Of a DNA stretch of 17,483 nt, positions 1-7,695 are shown in pieces. Each line of letters starts with the position of its first letter. Within the stretch, counting starts at the first letter, position 1. Source of the DNA: an uncultured Bacteroidales bacterium (lineage in GTDB: Bacteria > Bacteroidota > Bacteroidia > Bacteroidales > P3); NCBI GenBank assembly GCA_937876865.1, contig CALEFF010000039.1:1-17483 (forward strand). Reading direction: 5' to 3'. The position numbers were made by a program, and so were the translations under genes. The notes beneath the pieces were generated by a model, which was given only the letters and a program-made list of their open reading frames with translations, was not told the DNA's origin and ran no database searches.

Positions 1-1
1 T

Positions 2-145
2 TCTTTCTTAGGATTTGGGGCGTTTTCTGTACAAGAAAAAGCAGAAAGAATGGCAAAAAACCCTCGTACAGGTGAAATGGTAAAAGTTCCTGCAAAAAAA
101 GTTGTAAAATTCAAAGCAGGATCTGAATTATCAGCAAATTTATAA
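2..145 (+). CDS. HU-family DNA-binding protein, C-terminal part (5' end outside window)
   Basis: The first 47 codons in this frame run open to a TAA and read as the C-terminal half of an HU/IHF-type histone-like protein. They start with the GFGAFSV strand, followed by a basic region ending RTGEMVKVPAKKVVKFKAG, which is the typical DNA-binding arm and last strand of HU. Such proteins bind DNA as dimers and bend or compact it in the nucleoid. The N-terminal half lies outside the window, so the start and the exact subfamily (HU or IHF-like) cannot be decided. A strong terminator hairpin follows 26 bases after the stop. Confidence 0.9.
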   Translation, partial: SFLGFGAFSVQEKAERMAKNPRTGEMVKVPAKKVVKFKAGSELSANL

Positions 146-171
146 TCCTGTAAGCATAAAATTATAGATTA

Positions 172-210
172 AAAGAAAGGACTACCAAGTTTTAGTAGTC
201 CTTTCTTTAT
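172..210 (+). terminator. Rho-independent terminator after the HU gene
   Basis: A perfect 14-bp inverted repeat has arms at 172-185 (AAAGAAAGGACTAC) and 195-208, with a 9-base loop. The right arm ends in a T-rich stretch. It lies between the HU stop and the coaE start, only 10 bases before the latter, and I see no TAnnTTTG box in front of coaE. coaE may therefore depend partly on read-through or on a promoter I cannot recognise. Confidence 0.85.
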
Positions 211-218
211 GTTAAACA

Positions 219-815
219 ATGTATTCAGTAGGTTTAACAAGCGGAATAGGTTGTGGAAAGACCCTTATCTCCAATGTATTCAATACATTTGGAGTACCGG
301 TATTTAATTCCGACAAACAAGCCAAAGAACTCTATAAAGAAAAAGAGTTTTTAGACCAAGTAGTCCACATTTTTGGAAATACAATTATAGAAAAAGGAGA
401 GTTTTGTCCACAAAAATTAGCCGATATTGTCTTTAACGACAACCAAGCTCTTGAAAAATTAAACTCTCTCATTCACCCCAAAGTATTAGAAAAATACAAA
501 CTTTGGCAAAGCAAACAAACATTTCCTTACACCATATTAGAATCTGCCATAATCTTTGAAATAGGTTGGCAAAAACACTTTGACAAAATCATAAACATAG
601 AAACACCAATAGAAATCGCAATAGAAAGAGTAAAACTTCGCGATAATATTTCCCAAGACCAAGTTTTGCAACGCATAAACAATCAAATGCCTTGGCAAAC
701 CAAGAAAAAACTATCGGATTACAACATTTATCACGACAATAACACAATGCTATTACCACAAATAATAGCAATACATGAAAATATATTAGAACAAATAAAA
801 CACAACACACAATGA
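219..815 (+). CDS. coaE: Dephospho-CoA kinase
   Basis: CoaE catalyses the last step of coenzyme A synthesis, ATP-dependent phosphorylation of the 3'-hydroxyl of dephospho-CoA, in the cytoplasm. The 198-residue length is normal for the family. The P-loop SGIGCGKT is at residues 8-15. The substrate-side aspartate is D32 in FNSDKQAKELY, the CoA-domain motif LIHPKV follows, and the C-terminal lid region has RDNIS...RINNQMP and LSDYNIYHDN. The start at 219 puts the first strand directly before the P-loop, as in other CoaE proteins. The stop overlaps the next start codon as ATGA, so the following protease gene is probably translationally coupled. This is an unusual partner for a CoA gene. Confidence 0.95.
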   Translation: MYSVGLTSGIGCGKTLISNVFNTFGVPVFNSDKQAKELYKEKEFLDQVVHIFGNTIIEKGEFCPQKLADIVFNDNQALEKLNSLIHPKVLEKYKLWQSKQTFPYTILESAIIFEIGWQKHFDKIINIETPIEIAIERVKLRDNISQDQVLQRINNQMPWQTKKKLSDYNIYHDNNTMLLPQIIAIHENILEQIKHNTQ

Positions 816-2461
816 AAAAAACAATTTTTGTAATTACTGCACTCATTATGAGTTTTAGTGCTTTTTCACAAATAAGCACAGAAGAAAATCCTTACTCATT
901 TAAAGTAGAAGGATTCAATTACCAAGAAATAACAACGCTACAAGTTGAAAAACCAGACCTTCAACAAGTTTTAGAAGAAGACATAGAAAATGATAAGCAA
1001 AATAAAATGATGCGATTCGGCGTAATAATGCCAATTTACAAAGACTTCTTTGAATTAGCCGATAAAACACAAACAGCAGAAGGTATTGTGTGGACTTTAA
1101 GCGTAGAGTCAAAAGACGCAGAAGCCTTAATATTTTACTCGGACAACTTTCAACTACCACGCACAGGTAAATTCTTTGTCTATAACCCAGAAAGAACAAA
1201 AGTATTAGGAGCATTCACCCACAGAAACAATAACGAAATTCACACCTTTGCAACAGAATACATAGAAGGTGACAAAATAATACTTGAATACTATCAACCA
1301 AATACAGAACTTGAACAAGCACAAATAGAACTTACAGAAATAGGATACGCATATCGTGGAATTACAAAACTATCAAGTGAATATCGTTCATCAGGAGATT
1401 GTAATGTGAACGTAAATTGCTCAGAAGGTGATAATTATCGCCAACAACAAAGAGGCGTTTGCAGAATCCAAGTAAGAATGAGCAGTCAATATATCGGTTG
1501 GTGTACAGGTACTTTGGTAAATAACACAAATTACGATTTAAAACCATATCTTTTAACAGCCGCACACTGCATTGAAGATGTAGTATCAAGTTCTTATTAC
1601 AGTCAATTTGTATTTTATTTCAGATATGAAAACTCTGGCTGTTCAGTAACGGCAAGTGAGCCAAGTCGATCACGTTCTGTAACAGGCACAAGCGTAAAAG
1701 CATACGATAATACCTATGGTTCAAACGGAAGCGACTTTGCTTTAATGCTTTTAAGCGATGAAATACCACAATCATACTCTCCATATTGGTGCGGATGGGA
1801 CAAAAGAAACACAGCAGTCAATAATGGAGTTGGAATACATCACCCAAGCGGAGATGTAAAGAAGATTTCAACATTCAATACCAGCCTACAAAATTCTTCA
1901 TACGGCTCTTCTTCGGCAACACACTGGTATGTAGAATGGGCAGAGACCGAAAACGGTTGGGGAATTATGGAAGGCGGATCTTCTGGCTCAGCATTATTCA
2001 ACACAGACGGCAGAATAATTGGTACACTTACAGGAGGAGCCTCAGGATGTGATGTTCCAGCAAGTTATAAGTATGATGTATATGGAAAAATGTCTTGGCA
2101 CTGGTTTTCAAACGGCAATACAAATTCAAGAAAGTTAGATCATTGGTTAGATCCTAATGAAACGGGTGTAAACTACATTGATGGAATGGATTATACCTCA
2201 GCACTAACAAATCCAAATGCACAAAATATTTCACTACAAACATATCCTAACCCAACAAAAGACGAAATCAACATAACACTTGACCAAACTACTATCATAA
2301 ATCAAATAGATATTTTTGATCAAGCAGGAAGAAAAATAGAAACATATAGCATTTCAAGCCCAACATATTCACTTAGCCTTAAACATTTGCAAAAAGGAGT
2401 TTACACACTTAAAATCACAACCGACAAAACAACATTTACACAACAAATAATATTAAACTAA
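812..2461 (+). CDS. Secreted trypsin-like serine protease with T9SS C-terminal sorting domain
   Basis: This 549-residue protein has a signal peptide (about 1-19, ending FSAFSQ), a propeptide-like region to about 195, a chymotrypsin-fold protease domain (about 196-460), and a C-terminal type A sorting domain (about 470-549). The sorting domain begins SLQTYPNPTKDEINITL and ends with a strand-rich TLKITTDKTTFTQQIILN segment. The catalytic triad is visible: H252 in LLTAAHC, D308 in GSDFALMLL and S391 in GGSSGSALF. The pattern resembles lysyl endopeptidase-like proteases, but the cleavage preference cannot be read with certainty. The sorting domain implies Sec export followed by T9SS passage across the outer membrane, with release or surface attachment. 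The gene overlaps coaE by 4 bases and is followed 11 bases later by a small lipoprotein gene. Confidence 0.9.
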   Translation: MKKTIFVITALIMSFSAFSQISTEENPYSFKVEGFNYQEITTLQVEKPDLQQVLEEDIENDKQNKMMRFGVIMPIYKDFFELADKTQTAEGIVWTLSVESKDAEALIFYSDNFQLPRTGKFFVYNPERTKVLGAFTHRNNNEIHTFATEYIEGDKIILEYYQPNTELEQAQIELTEIGYAYRGITKLSSEYRSSGDCNVNVNCSEGDNYRQQQRGVCRIQVRMSSQYIGWCTGTLVNNTNYDLKPYLLTAAHCIEDVVSSSYYSQFVFYFRYENSGCSVTASEPSRSRSVTGTSVKAYDNTYGSNGSDFALMLLSDEIPQSYSPYWCGWDKRNTAVNNGVGIHHPSGDVKKISTFNTSLQNSSYGSSSATHWYVEWAETENGWGIMEGGSSGSALFNTDGRIIGTLTGGASGCDVPASYKYDVYGKMSWHWFSNGNTNSRKLDHWLDPNETGVNYIDGMDYTSALTNPNAQNISLQTYPNPTKDEINITLDQTTIINQIDIFDQAGRKIETYSISSPTYSLSLKHLQKGVYTLKITTDKTTFTQQIILN

Positions 2462-2472
2462 ATAAAAATATT

Positions 2473-2643
2473 ATGCAAATAAAGAAGGTATATTTAGTTT
2501 TGTTCGTGCTTTTCTCAGTTTTAATCTCCTCATGTGCAACATCGAGTAGAGGAGCGAAAATGAAAAAAACAAGAAAAAGGAAATGTAATTGTCCTACATT
2601 CTCATATCAATCGCCAAAACAAGAAACTACATATTATGTATAA
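2473..2643 (+). CDS. Small lipoprotein (56 aa), unknown function
   Basis: A short open frame encodes a 56-residue protein. It has a lipoprotein signal: the basic start MQIKK, a hydrophobic core, and the lipobox ISSC with the lipidated cysteine at position 21. The mature part is only 36 residues, strongly basic in the middle (KMKKTRKRKCNC) and ending in a tyrosine-containing tail. Small lysine-rich lipoproteins with a C-x-C-P stretch are common in Bacteroidota but have no assigned role that I know of. The start lies 11 bases after the protease stop, and the stop overlaps the acyltransferase start by 8 bases (ATGTATAA). That packing supports a real, translationally coupled gene. Confidence 0.65.
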   Translation: MQIKKVYLVLFVLFSVLISSCATSSRGAKMKKTRKRKCNCPTFSYQSPKQETTYYV

Positions 2644-3364
2644 AGAAATAACACACTTTAAGGGGCTCAATACACTACGATTTATTGCAGCCTCTTTGGT
2701 GGTTCTTCATCATAGTGCAACAATTGGACGAAAATATGAATTGTTTAATATAGAAAATTTTTCTTTGTTTAGAAACGGAGCAAACGCAGTTAGTTTCTTC
2801 TTTGTATTAAGCGGATTTCTAATAACATATCTTCTGCTAAAAGAAAAAAATCAAACAAAAACAATTAGTATAAAATCGTTTTATTTAAGGAGAGTAAAGA
2901 GAATTTGGCCTCTTTACTTTCTTTTGATTTTTATAGGCACTATTTTCCTACCATTTTTCTTCTCCTTGTTCAACATAGACTATCAAATGCCTTACACACT
3001 CTCTCAAACATGGTATTATTTCCTTTTCTTCTTTCCAATACTCGTTCTTTTTAATTACGGAAACCACTTTTTAGAACCCTTATGGTCAATAGGAGTAGAA
3101 GAAGTCTTCTATTTAATTTGGGCACCCTTGTTTAAATTTATCAAAAAAAGCCTTATACCAATCTTATTTATTATAGCAATAAAACTAAGCCTATCAATCT
3201 ATATACAAATTCAAGGCATAGATACTTCAACTAACCTTTTTGCATTTCTAATTCATAATTATAGCTTTGAAACAATGGCAATAGGAGCCTTAGGAGCTTA
3301 TCTTTTATTTACTACCCCCCCTATAAATCATTGGAAACGAGTATATTATTTGCTAAACCTATAA
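2636..3364 (+). CDS. Acyltransferase family 3 (OafA/WecH-like), N-terminal part, frame broken
   Basis: This is the first 242 codons of a multi-pass inner-membrane acyltransferase of the type that O-acetylates surface polysaccharides. Visible signs are the N-terminal LRFIAASLVVLHHS with the conserved histidine, FFVLSGFLITYLLLKE, the basic FYLRRVKRIWPLYFL, and the PLWSIGVEEVFY motif. The reading frame leaves the family pattern just after a run of seven C (3315-3321) and stops at 3364. The downstream transmembrane helices continue in the -1 frame. One additional C would join the two parts into a protein of about 395 residues, close to the usual length. As read here it is a pseudogene, a phase-off state of a switchable gene, or a sequencing error. 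The start codon overlaps the lipoprotein stop. Confidence 0.8.
   Translation: MYKEITHFKGLNTLRFIAASLVVLHHSATIGRKYELFNIENFSLFRNGANAVSFFFVLSGFLITYLLLKEKNQTKTISIKSFYLRRVKRIWPLYFLLIFIGTIFLPFFFSLFNIDYQMPYTLSQTWYYFLFFFPILVLFNYGNHFLEPLWSIGVEEVFYLIWAPLFKFIKKSLIPILFIIAIKLSLSIYIQIQGIDTSTNLFAFLIHNYSFETMAIGALGAYLLFTTPPINHWKRVYYLLNL
3315..3321 (+). repeat. Homopolymer run of seven C at the acyltransferase frame break
   Basis: Seven consecutive C bases lie inside the acyltransferase gene of this AT-rich window. It is the longest C or G run I noticed here. The reading frame is intact on both sides of this exact point, and one added base would restore it. Long C or G tracts are classic sites of slipped-strand mispairing in surface-modification genes, although seven is at the short end for that. 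Confidence 0.8.
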
Positions 3365-3822
3365 AATATATTCTATATTTTATAGTAATAATTTATCTTT
3401 GCTTTAATATAAATATTGATAATTGCATTTGGAATTTTGTTTTCAAAACGCCCGTACTTTCACCTTTGATAATCTCTTCATTATATCTTTATATAATAAT
3501 TTCATATACCCTTTCATTCAAAGAAAAGAAAGAAAACAAAGCCCTATTCCTTTTAGGCGAAATATCATACGGCATTTATATGTATCACATGGGCGTAATG
3601 TTTTTCGTAGTCCTTATATTCTCCAAACTAAAAGCCTTTATTCCAAATACTTTGTTAATAATAACCTTTCTAATAGTAGTCTTTTTACTTACGATTGTAA
3701 TATCCTCTTTATCAAAACGTTACTTTGAGAATTTTTTTCTTAAGAAAAAAAGAAAAAAAGTAAAGAAAAAATTAAAAAAAGTAAAGAAAAATTTTCTTAA
3801 ATTTGCAACACTTAAAAATTAG
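3331..3822 (+). pseudogene. Acyltransferase family 3, C-terminal part in shifted frame
   Basis: This part encodes the remaining hydrophobic helices of the acyltransferase begun at 2636. In this frame the sequence runs smoothly from the C tract (TTPPYKSLETSILFAKPIKY) into several membrane helices, including the typical late motif GEISYGIYMYHMGVMFF. There is no ATG at the beginning, only a TTG at 3331 well inside the family alignment, so it is not an independent gene. The tail (about 3740-3822) is almost pure lysine with two heptapeptide repeats, KKVKKKL and KKVKKNF, as a basic cytoplasmic extension. No terminator was seen behind it. Confidence 0.75.
3754..3795 (+). repeat. 21-bp tandem repeat (2 copies) in the acyltransferase tail
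   Basis: Two near-identical 21-base units (3754-3774 and 3775-3795) encode KKVKKKL and KKVKKNF. The unit is a whole number of codons, so copy changes would only lengthen or shorten the lysine-rich tail. The same core, AAAGTAAAGAAAAA, recurs near 8856. Confidence 0.7.
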
Positions 3823-3939
3823 GTGATTAATAACTAAAAAAACTATGAAAGATACATGGAGATAGATTTAAAATATTAAATCTAAACCAAAGAAATAATT
3901 TCCTTAAATTAAGAATTACTATTAGATGCTTTTAATAAA
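3823..3939. other. 117-bp intergenic spacer with an A/T palindrome
   Basis: The spacer contains a perfect 8-bp inverted repeat, TAGATTTA at 3863-3870 and TAAATCTA at 3877-3884, around a 6-base loop. No T-run follows, so it is a weak candidate for a terminator or operator. I see no TAnnTTTG box in front of the gene at 3940. Confidence 0.35.
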
Positions 3940-5403
3940 ATGAAACGAATAAAGATTTTCATTAGTAGTGTTCAAAGTGAATTTGCGCAAGAGCGTGCAA
4001 TGCTTTGTAATTACATACGAACAGATGTGTTGTTGGGTAAATTTTTTGAACCATTTATTTTTGAAGAAGTGCCAGCTAATGAATTATCTGCTTCAAGTGT
4101 TTATTTAAGAGAAGTGGAACAATGCGATATTTATTTAGGTTTATTAGGTAATCTTTATGGATATGAAGATAAAGAGGGGATTTCGCCAACAGAAAGAGAG
4201 TATGACTTAGCATCTTCTTTACATAAAAGTCGTTTAATTTATATAAAGAGTGTAGAAGAGGAGCAAAGGCATAAAAAAGAAATAGCATTTATACAAAAGG
4301 TTGAACAAGATATTGTAAGAAAAACTTTTGTTGATATAGATGGATTACGAACCTCTGTTTATGCTTCCTTAATTCGTTACTTAGAAGAAAAAGATTATAT
4401 TCGTTGGCGTCCATTTGATGCTTCTAATGACAACGGTGCAACATTAGATGATTTAGATGAGGAGAAAATAAAGAATTTTATTTATATGGCACGTTCAAAA
4501 CGTAATTTCCCTCTTCCTATTGAAACACCCCTAATCACATTGCTTGCTCATCTTGATTTAATTGATGAAAAAGGAAGATTATCTAATGCCGCTATTCTTT
4601 TGTTTGGTAAAAAGCCACAAAAATATTTTATAACCTCGGAAGTAAAGTGTGTGCAATTTTATGGAAATGTTGTAGAAAAACCAATGCCTGCTTATCAAAT
4701 TTATAGAGGAGATGTTTTTGAACTTATAGATCAAGCAACAAGTTTTGTAATGAGTAGAATTGATAATTGGGTTGGTACACGTAGTGAAGGGGAAAAAGCA
4801 GATATTCCAACAAAATATGAACTGCCTATTGATGCAGTAAAGGAAGCAATTGTAAATGCAGTTTGTCATAGAGATTATACAAGTAATGCAAGTGTGCAAG
4901 TAATGTTGTTTCGCAATAGATTAGAAATTTGGAATCCTGGAACATTGCCTTTTGGATTGACTATAAATAAATTGTATGGTCCACATAAGTCTTTACCAAC
5001 TAATCCTTTACTTGCAGATCCAATGTATTGGAATGGATATATCGAAAAAGTGGGAACGGGAACAGAGGATATTATTTCAAAATGCAAGGACTATGGATTG
5101 AAAACACCAGAGTTTCATCAAGAAGAAGATTTTAGAGTTGTAATTTGGCGAACCAATGAAAACGAAAGTGATCCAAAACGATCCAAAGCCGATCCAAAGC
5201 CGATCCAAAGCAATTTGACCGATGAAGAAAAATTATTGGAACTTATCAATAACAAACCTTCAATTTCAAGAGCAGAACTCTCTAAACAACTAAAAATTAG
5301 TGAACGTCAGGTTAGAAAAATTATTGATAAGTTACGAGAAAATGGAATTTTGATAAGAGAAGGTGGAAATTCTGGAAAATGGATTATAAGTAAAAACAAG
5401 TGA
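3940..5403 (+). CDS. DUF4062 / GHKL-type ATPase (HATPase_c_4) / winged-helix protein
   Basis: This 487-residue cytoplasmic protein appears to have three parts. Residues 1 to about 155 match the DUF4062 pattern: KIFISSVQSEFAQER at the start, then VEQCDIYLGLLGNLYG and SPTEREYDLA. Residues about 165-405 resemble the ATP-binding half of RecG-like/AlbA_2 regulators (COG2865). This half has an N-box E302...N306...H310RDY, a G1-like EIWNPGTLP (329-337) and the glycine-rich VGTGTED (371-377). Residues about 425-487 form a winged helix (SRAELSKQLKISERQVRKII). The linker at 411-425 is encoded by an 11-bp tandem array. The usual N-terminal AlbA_2 (Schlafen-like) domain is absent and DUF4062 sits in its place. 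DUF4062 is often found in signalling and defence-type proteins, so a regulatory or defence role is plausible but not shown. The gene stands alone between unrelated genes, suggesting acquisition. Confidence 0.75.
   Translation: MKRIKIFISSVQSEFAQERAMLCNYIRTDVLLGKFFEPFIFEEVPANELSASSVYLREVEQCDIYLGLLGNLYGYEDKEGISPTEREYDLASSLHKSRLIYIKSVEEEQRHKKEIAFIQKVEQDIVRKTFVDIDGLRTSVYASLIRYLEEKDYIRWRPFDASNDNGATLDDLDEEKIKNFIYMARSKRNFPLPIETPLITLLAHLDLIDEKGRLSNAAILLFGKKPQKYFITSEVKCVQFYGNVVEKPMPAYQIYRGDVFELIDQATSFVMSRIDNWVGTRSEGEKADIPTKYELPIDAVKEAIVNAVCHRDYTSNASVQVMLFRNRLEIWNPGTLPFGLTINKLYGPHKSLPTNPLLADPMYWNGYIEKVGTGTEDIISKCKDYGLKTPEFHQEEDFRVVIWRTNENESDPKRSKADPKPIQSNLTDEEKLLELINNKPSISRAELSKQLKISERQVRKIIDKLRENGILIREGGNSGKWIISKNK
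5170..5212 (+). repeat. 11-bp tandem repeat (4 copies) inside the DUF4062 ATPase gene
   Basis: Four consecutive units of GATCCAAAgcc start at 5170, 5180, 5191 and 5202. The first is one base shorter. Because 11 is not a multiple of three, the unit is read in successive frames (DPK, RSK, ADPK, PIQS). Gain or loss of one unit would change the frame before the winged-helix domain. From memory, COG2865-type proteins often carry repetitive linkers at this place. Confidence 0.85.
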
Positions 5404-5428
5404 TTTTTGTTTAAATCTTTTCTTAGTT

Positions 5429-5459
5429 TTTGTAAAATCAAAGAAAAGGTTTATTTTTG
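5429..5459 (+). promoter_or_regulatory. Bacteroidota-type promoter for the S46 peptidase gene
   Basis: A -33 box TTTG (5429-5432) and a -7 box TATTTTTG (5452-5459) are separated by 19 bases, the normal spacing in this phylum. Transcription would start near 5464, giving a leader of about 31 bases before the ATG at 5495. Confidence 0.65.
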
Positions 5460-5494
5460 TAGTTTAAATAATTATTAACTAAAAGCGAATCAAG

Positions 5495-7645
5495 ATGAAA
5501 AGAATTACAACGTTATTTTTATTAGCGTTATTTGCTTTTTCACCATTGGTAAAAGCAGATGAAGGAATGTGGCTGTTGATGTCGATTGACAAACAGACAT
5601 ATAAAGAAATGAAAAAGAAGGGTTTGAAACTTACTTCTAAACAAATCTATGACATTAACAATGCTTCTTTAAAAGATGCCATTATTCAATTTGGTAGAGG
5701 CTGTACAGGAGAAATCGTTTCCGACCAAGGATTGATTTTAACCAATCATCACTGTGGTTATCCTCAAATTCAACAACATTCAACCGTAGAACACGACTAT
5801 CTTTCTAATGGATTTTGGGCATATAATCAAAGTGAAGAATTGCCAAATCCGGGATTGACAGCTAAATTCTTTATAAGAATGGAAGATGTTACAGAAAGAG
5901 TATTGAAAGGTGTAACAAATACAATGTCAGAAAATGAAAGAGCAAAAATAGTTCGTGCAAACTCAAAGAAAATTAAAGAAGAAGTAGAAAAAGGCACAAC
6001 TTACACAGCGGAAGTTTCTACAATGTTCAACGGAAATCAATATTGCTTGTTTGTATATGAGATTTACGAAGACGTACGTTTAGTTGGAGCACCACCTTCT
6101 TCGATAGGAAAATTCGGAGCCGATACAGACAACTGGATGTGGCCACGTCATACAGGAGATTTCTCGGTATTTAGAGTTTATGCCGATAAAAACGGAAAGC
6201 CAGCTAAGTATTCAAAAGACAATGTTCCTTTAAAACCAAAACATTTCTTACCTATTTCATTAAAAGGTGTTAAAGAAAATGATTTTGTTATAATTATGGG
6301 TTACCCAGGCACAACAGATCGTTTCTTAACTTCTTTTGGAGTAGAACAAGCAATAGATATTTACAATCCAAGTGTTGTAACAGCTCGTACAGCATTGAGA
6401 AACGTAATGCAAGCCGATATGTTACAAGAACCAAGAGTAAGAATACAATATGCGGCTAAGTTTGCTTCACTTTCAAACTATTGGAAATTTTATCAAGGAC
6501 AAACAACATGTTTGAAAAATCTTGATGTAAAAAGCACAAAACAAGCATTGGAAAATCGTTTTGCACAATGGATTGAAAAAGACGCTAAAAGAAAAGCAGA
6601 ATATGGCGAAGTATTACCAAATCTAAAAGAAGCATATCAAGCAACCGGCGAATATGAATTGTTAAGAGTTTACACTAATGAAGCAATTCTTAGAGGTGCA
6701 TCAGTATTCTCAATAGCAAGACAATTACGTCCATTGGAAGAAGAATTAAATAAAAACGGAAAATCGGAAAAAGCAAAAGAAATTGCCTCAAAACTTAAAA
6801 CACAATTTGCAGGAGTATTTAAAGATTACAACATAATAACAGAAGAAAAATTATTTGCAGCAGGTTTGGATGTATTTTTTAGAAATGTTCCAATACTTCA
6901 CCAATCTCCAGAATTTTTATCAAATGCTTTTGCAAATGGATATGATTTCAAACAAATAGCAAGCGATATTTTCAAAACATCTCTTTTAGTAAATGAAGAA
7001 AGTCTTATGAAACTATTAGAAAATCTTGATGTAACACAAATAACTAATGACCCTGCATACATACTAACAAATCAATTCATCTCAAATCTTAACGAAAAAC
7101 TTGCCCTTGTTAAAACACAAAGAGAAAGTCTTAATAAATCAAATCGTTTGTTTGTAAAAGGCGTTATGGAAATGGACAAAGACAAACACTTTGCACCAAA
7201 TGCTAACCTTACAATACGTTATACATACGGTAGAGTACGTCCTTACGAACCAAAAGATGGAATTTCTTATAAATATATCACAACCCTTGATGGCGTAATG
7301 GCAAAAGAAGACAATTCTTCATGGGAATTTACCGTACCTTCAAAACTTCGTCTTCTTTATGAAACAAAAGACTATGGTCAATATGCAGAAAATGGTACAG
7401 TTCCAGTTGCATTTATTGCCGATCTTGACATAACAGGAGGAAATTCAGGTTCTCCAACAATAAATGCAAAAGGAGAATTAGTTGGAATAGCCTTTGACGG
7501 AAACTGGGAAGCAATGAGCGGAAACATAGCCTTCAATCCAGATCTTCAAAGATGTATTTCGGTAGATATTCGCTACGTTCTATTTATCATAGACAAGTAT
7601 GCCGGAGCTACAAACTTGATAAAAGAAATGAAGATAGTAAAATAA
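5495..7645 (+). CDS. dpp7: S46 family dipeptidyl-peptidase, DPP7 type
   Basis: This 716-residue periplasmic or surface serine exopeptidase removes dipeptides from the N-terminus of peptides, supplying amino acids to asaccharolytic Bacteroidales. A signal peptide (about 1-21, ending LVKA) is followed by the conserved DEGMWLL start of mature S46 enzymes. The catalytic histidine lies in LTNHHCGY (H85/H86). A conserved DNWMWPRHTGDFSVFRVYA stretch carries the likely catalytic aspartate. The nucleophile is S651 in GGNSGSP. The S1-determining residue 18 positions after the serine is glycine (G669 in AFDGNWEAMSG). In this family glycine marks DPP7 (hydrophobic preference) and arginine marks DPP11 (Asp/Glu preference), so I call DPP7. 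The gene has its own promoter and a terminator hairpin right after the stop. Confidence 0.92.
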   Translation: MKRITTLFLLALFAFSPLVKADEGMWLLMSIDKQTYKEMKKKGLKLTSKQIYDINNASLKDAIIQFGRGCTGEIVSDQGLILTNHHCGYPQIQQHSTVEHDYLSNGFWAYNQSEELPNPGLTAKFFIRMEDVTERVLKGVTNTMSENERAKIVRANSKKIKEEVEKGTTYTAEVSTMFNGNQYCLFVYEIYEDVRLVGAPPSSIGKFGADTDNWMWPRHTGDFSVFRVYADKNGKPAKYSKDNVPLKPKHFLPISLKGVKENDFVIIMGYPGTTDRFLTSFGVEQAIDIYNPSVVTARTALRNVMQADMLQEPRVRIQYAAKFASLSNYWKFYQGQTTCLKNLDVKSTKQALENRFAQWIEKDAKRKAEYGEVLPNLKEAYQATGEYELLRVYTNEAILRGASVFSIARQLRPLEEELNKNGKSEKAKEIASKLKTQFAGVFKDYNIITEEKLFAAGLDVFFRNVPILHQSPEFLSNAFANGYDFKQIASDIFKTSLLVNEESLMKLLENLDVTQITNDPAYILTNQFISNLNEKLALVKTQRESLNKSNRLFVKGVMEMDKDKHFAPNANLTIRYTYGRVRPYEPKDGISYKYITTLDGVMAKEDNSSWEFTVPSKLRLLYETKDYGQYAENGTVPVAFIADLDITGGNSGSPTINAKGELVGIAFDGNWEAMSGNIAFNPDLQRCISVDIRYVLFIIDKYAGATNLIKEMKIVK

Positions 7646-7651
7646 AACAAA

Positions 7652-7679
7652 AAAGGGAGGAATTAAACGCCTCCCTTTA
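7652..7679 (+). terminator. Terminator hairpin after the S46 peptidase
   Basis: A 9-bp inverted repeat, AAAGGGAGG (7652-7660) and CCTCCCTTT (7670-7678), has a 9-base loop and T-rich flank. The stem is the same as in the hairpin after the next gene (8708-8737). Confidence 0.8.
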
Positions 7680-7695
7680 TTTATCTTGTAAAAAT

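Noticed and set aside
589..879. 96-codon minus-strand open frame over the coaE/protease junction
   Set aside because: It is leucine/valine-rich shadow sequence opposite two clear genes, with no domain signs.
3863..3884. A/T palindrome TAGATTTA...TAAATCTA considered as a terminator
   Set aside because: The stem contains only two G/C pairs' worth of stability and no T-run follows; in an AT-rich spacer it may be chance.
7552..7695. Upstream extension of the DUF1016 gene from 7552
   Set aside because: It would overlap the end of dpp7 and cross its terminator; family similarity begins after the ATG at 7696.
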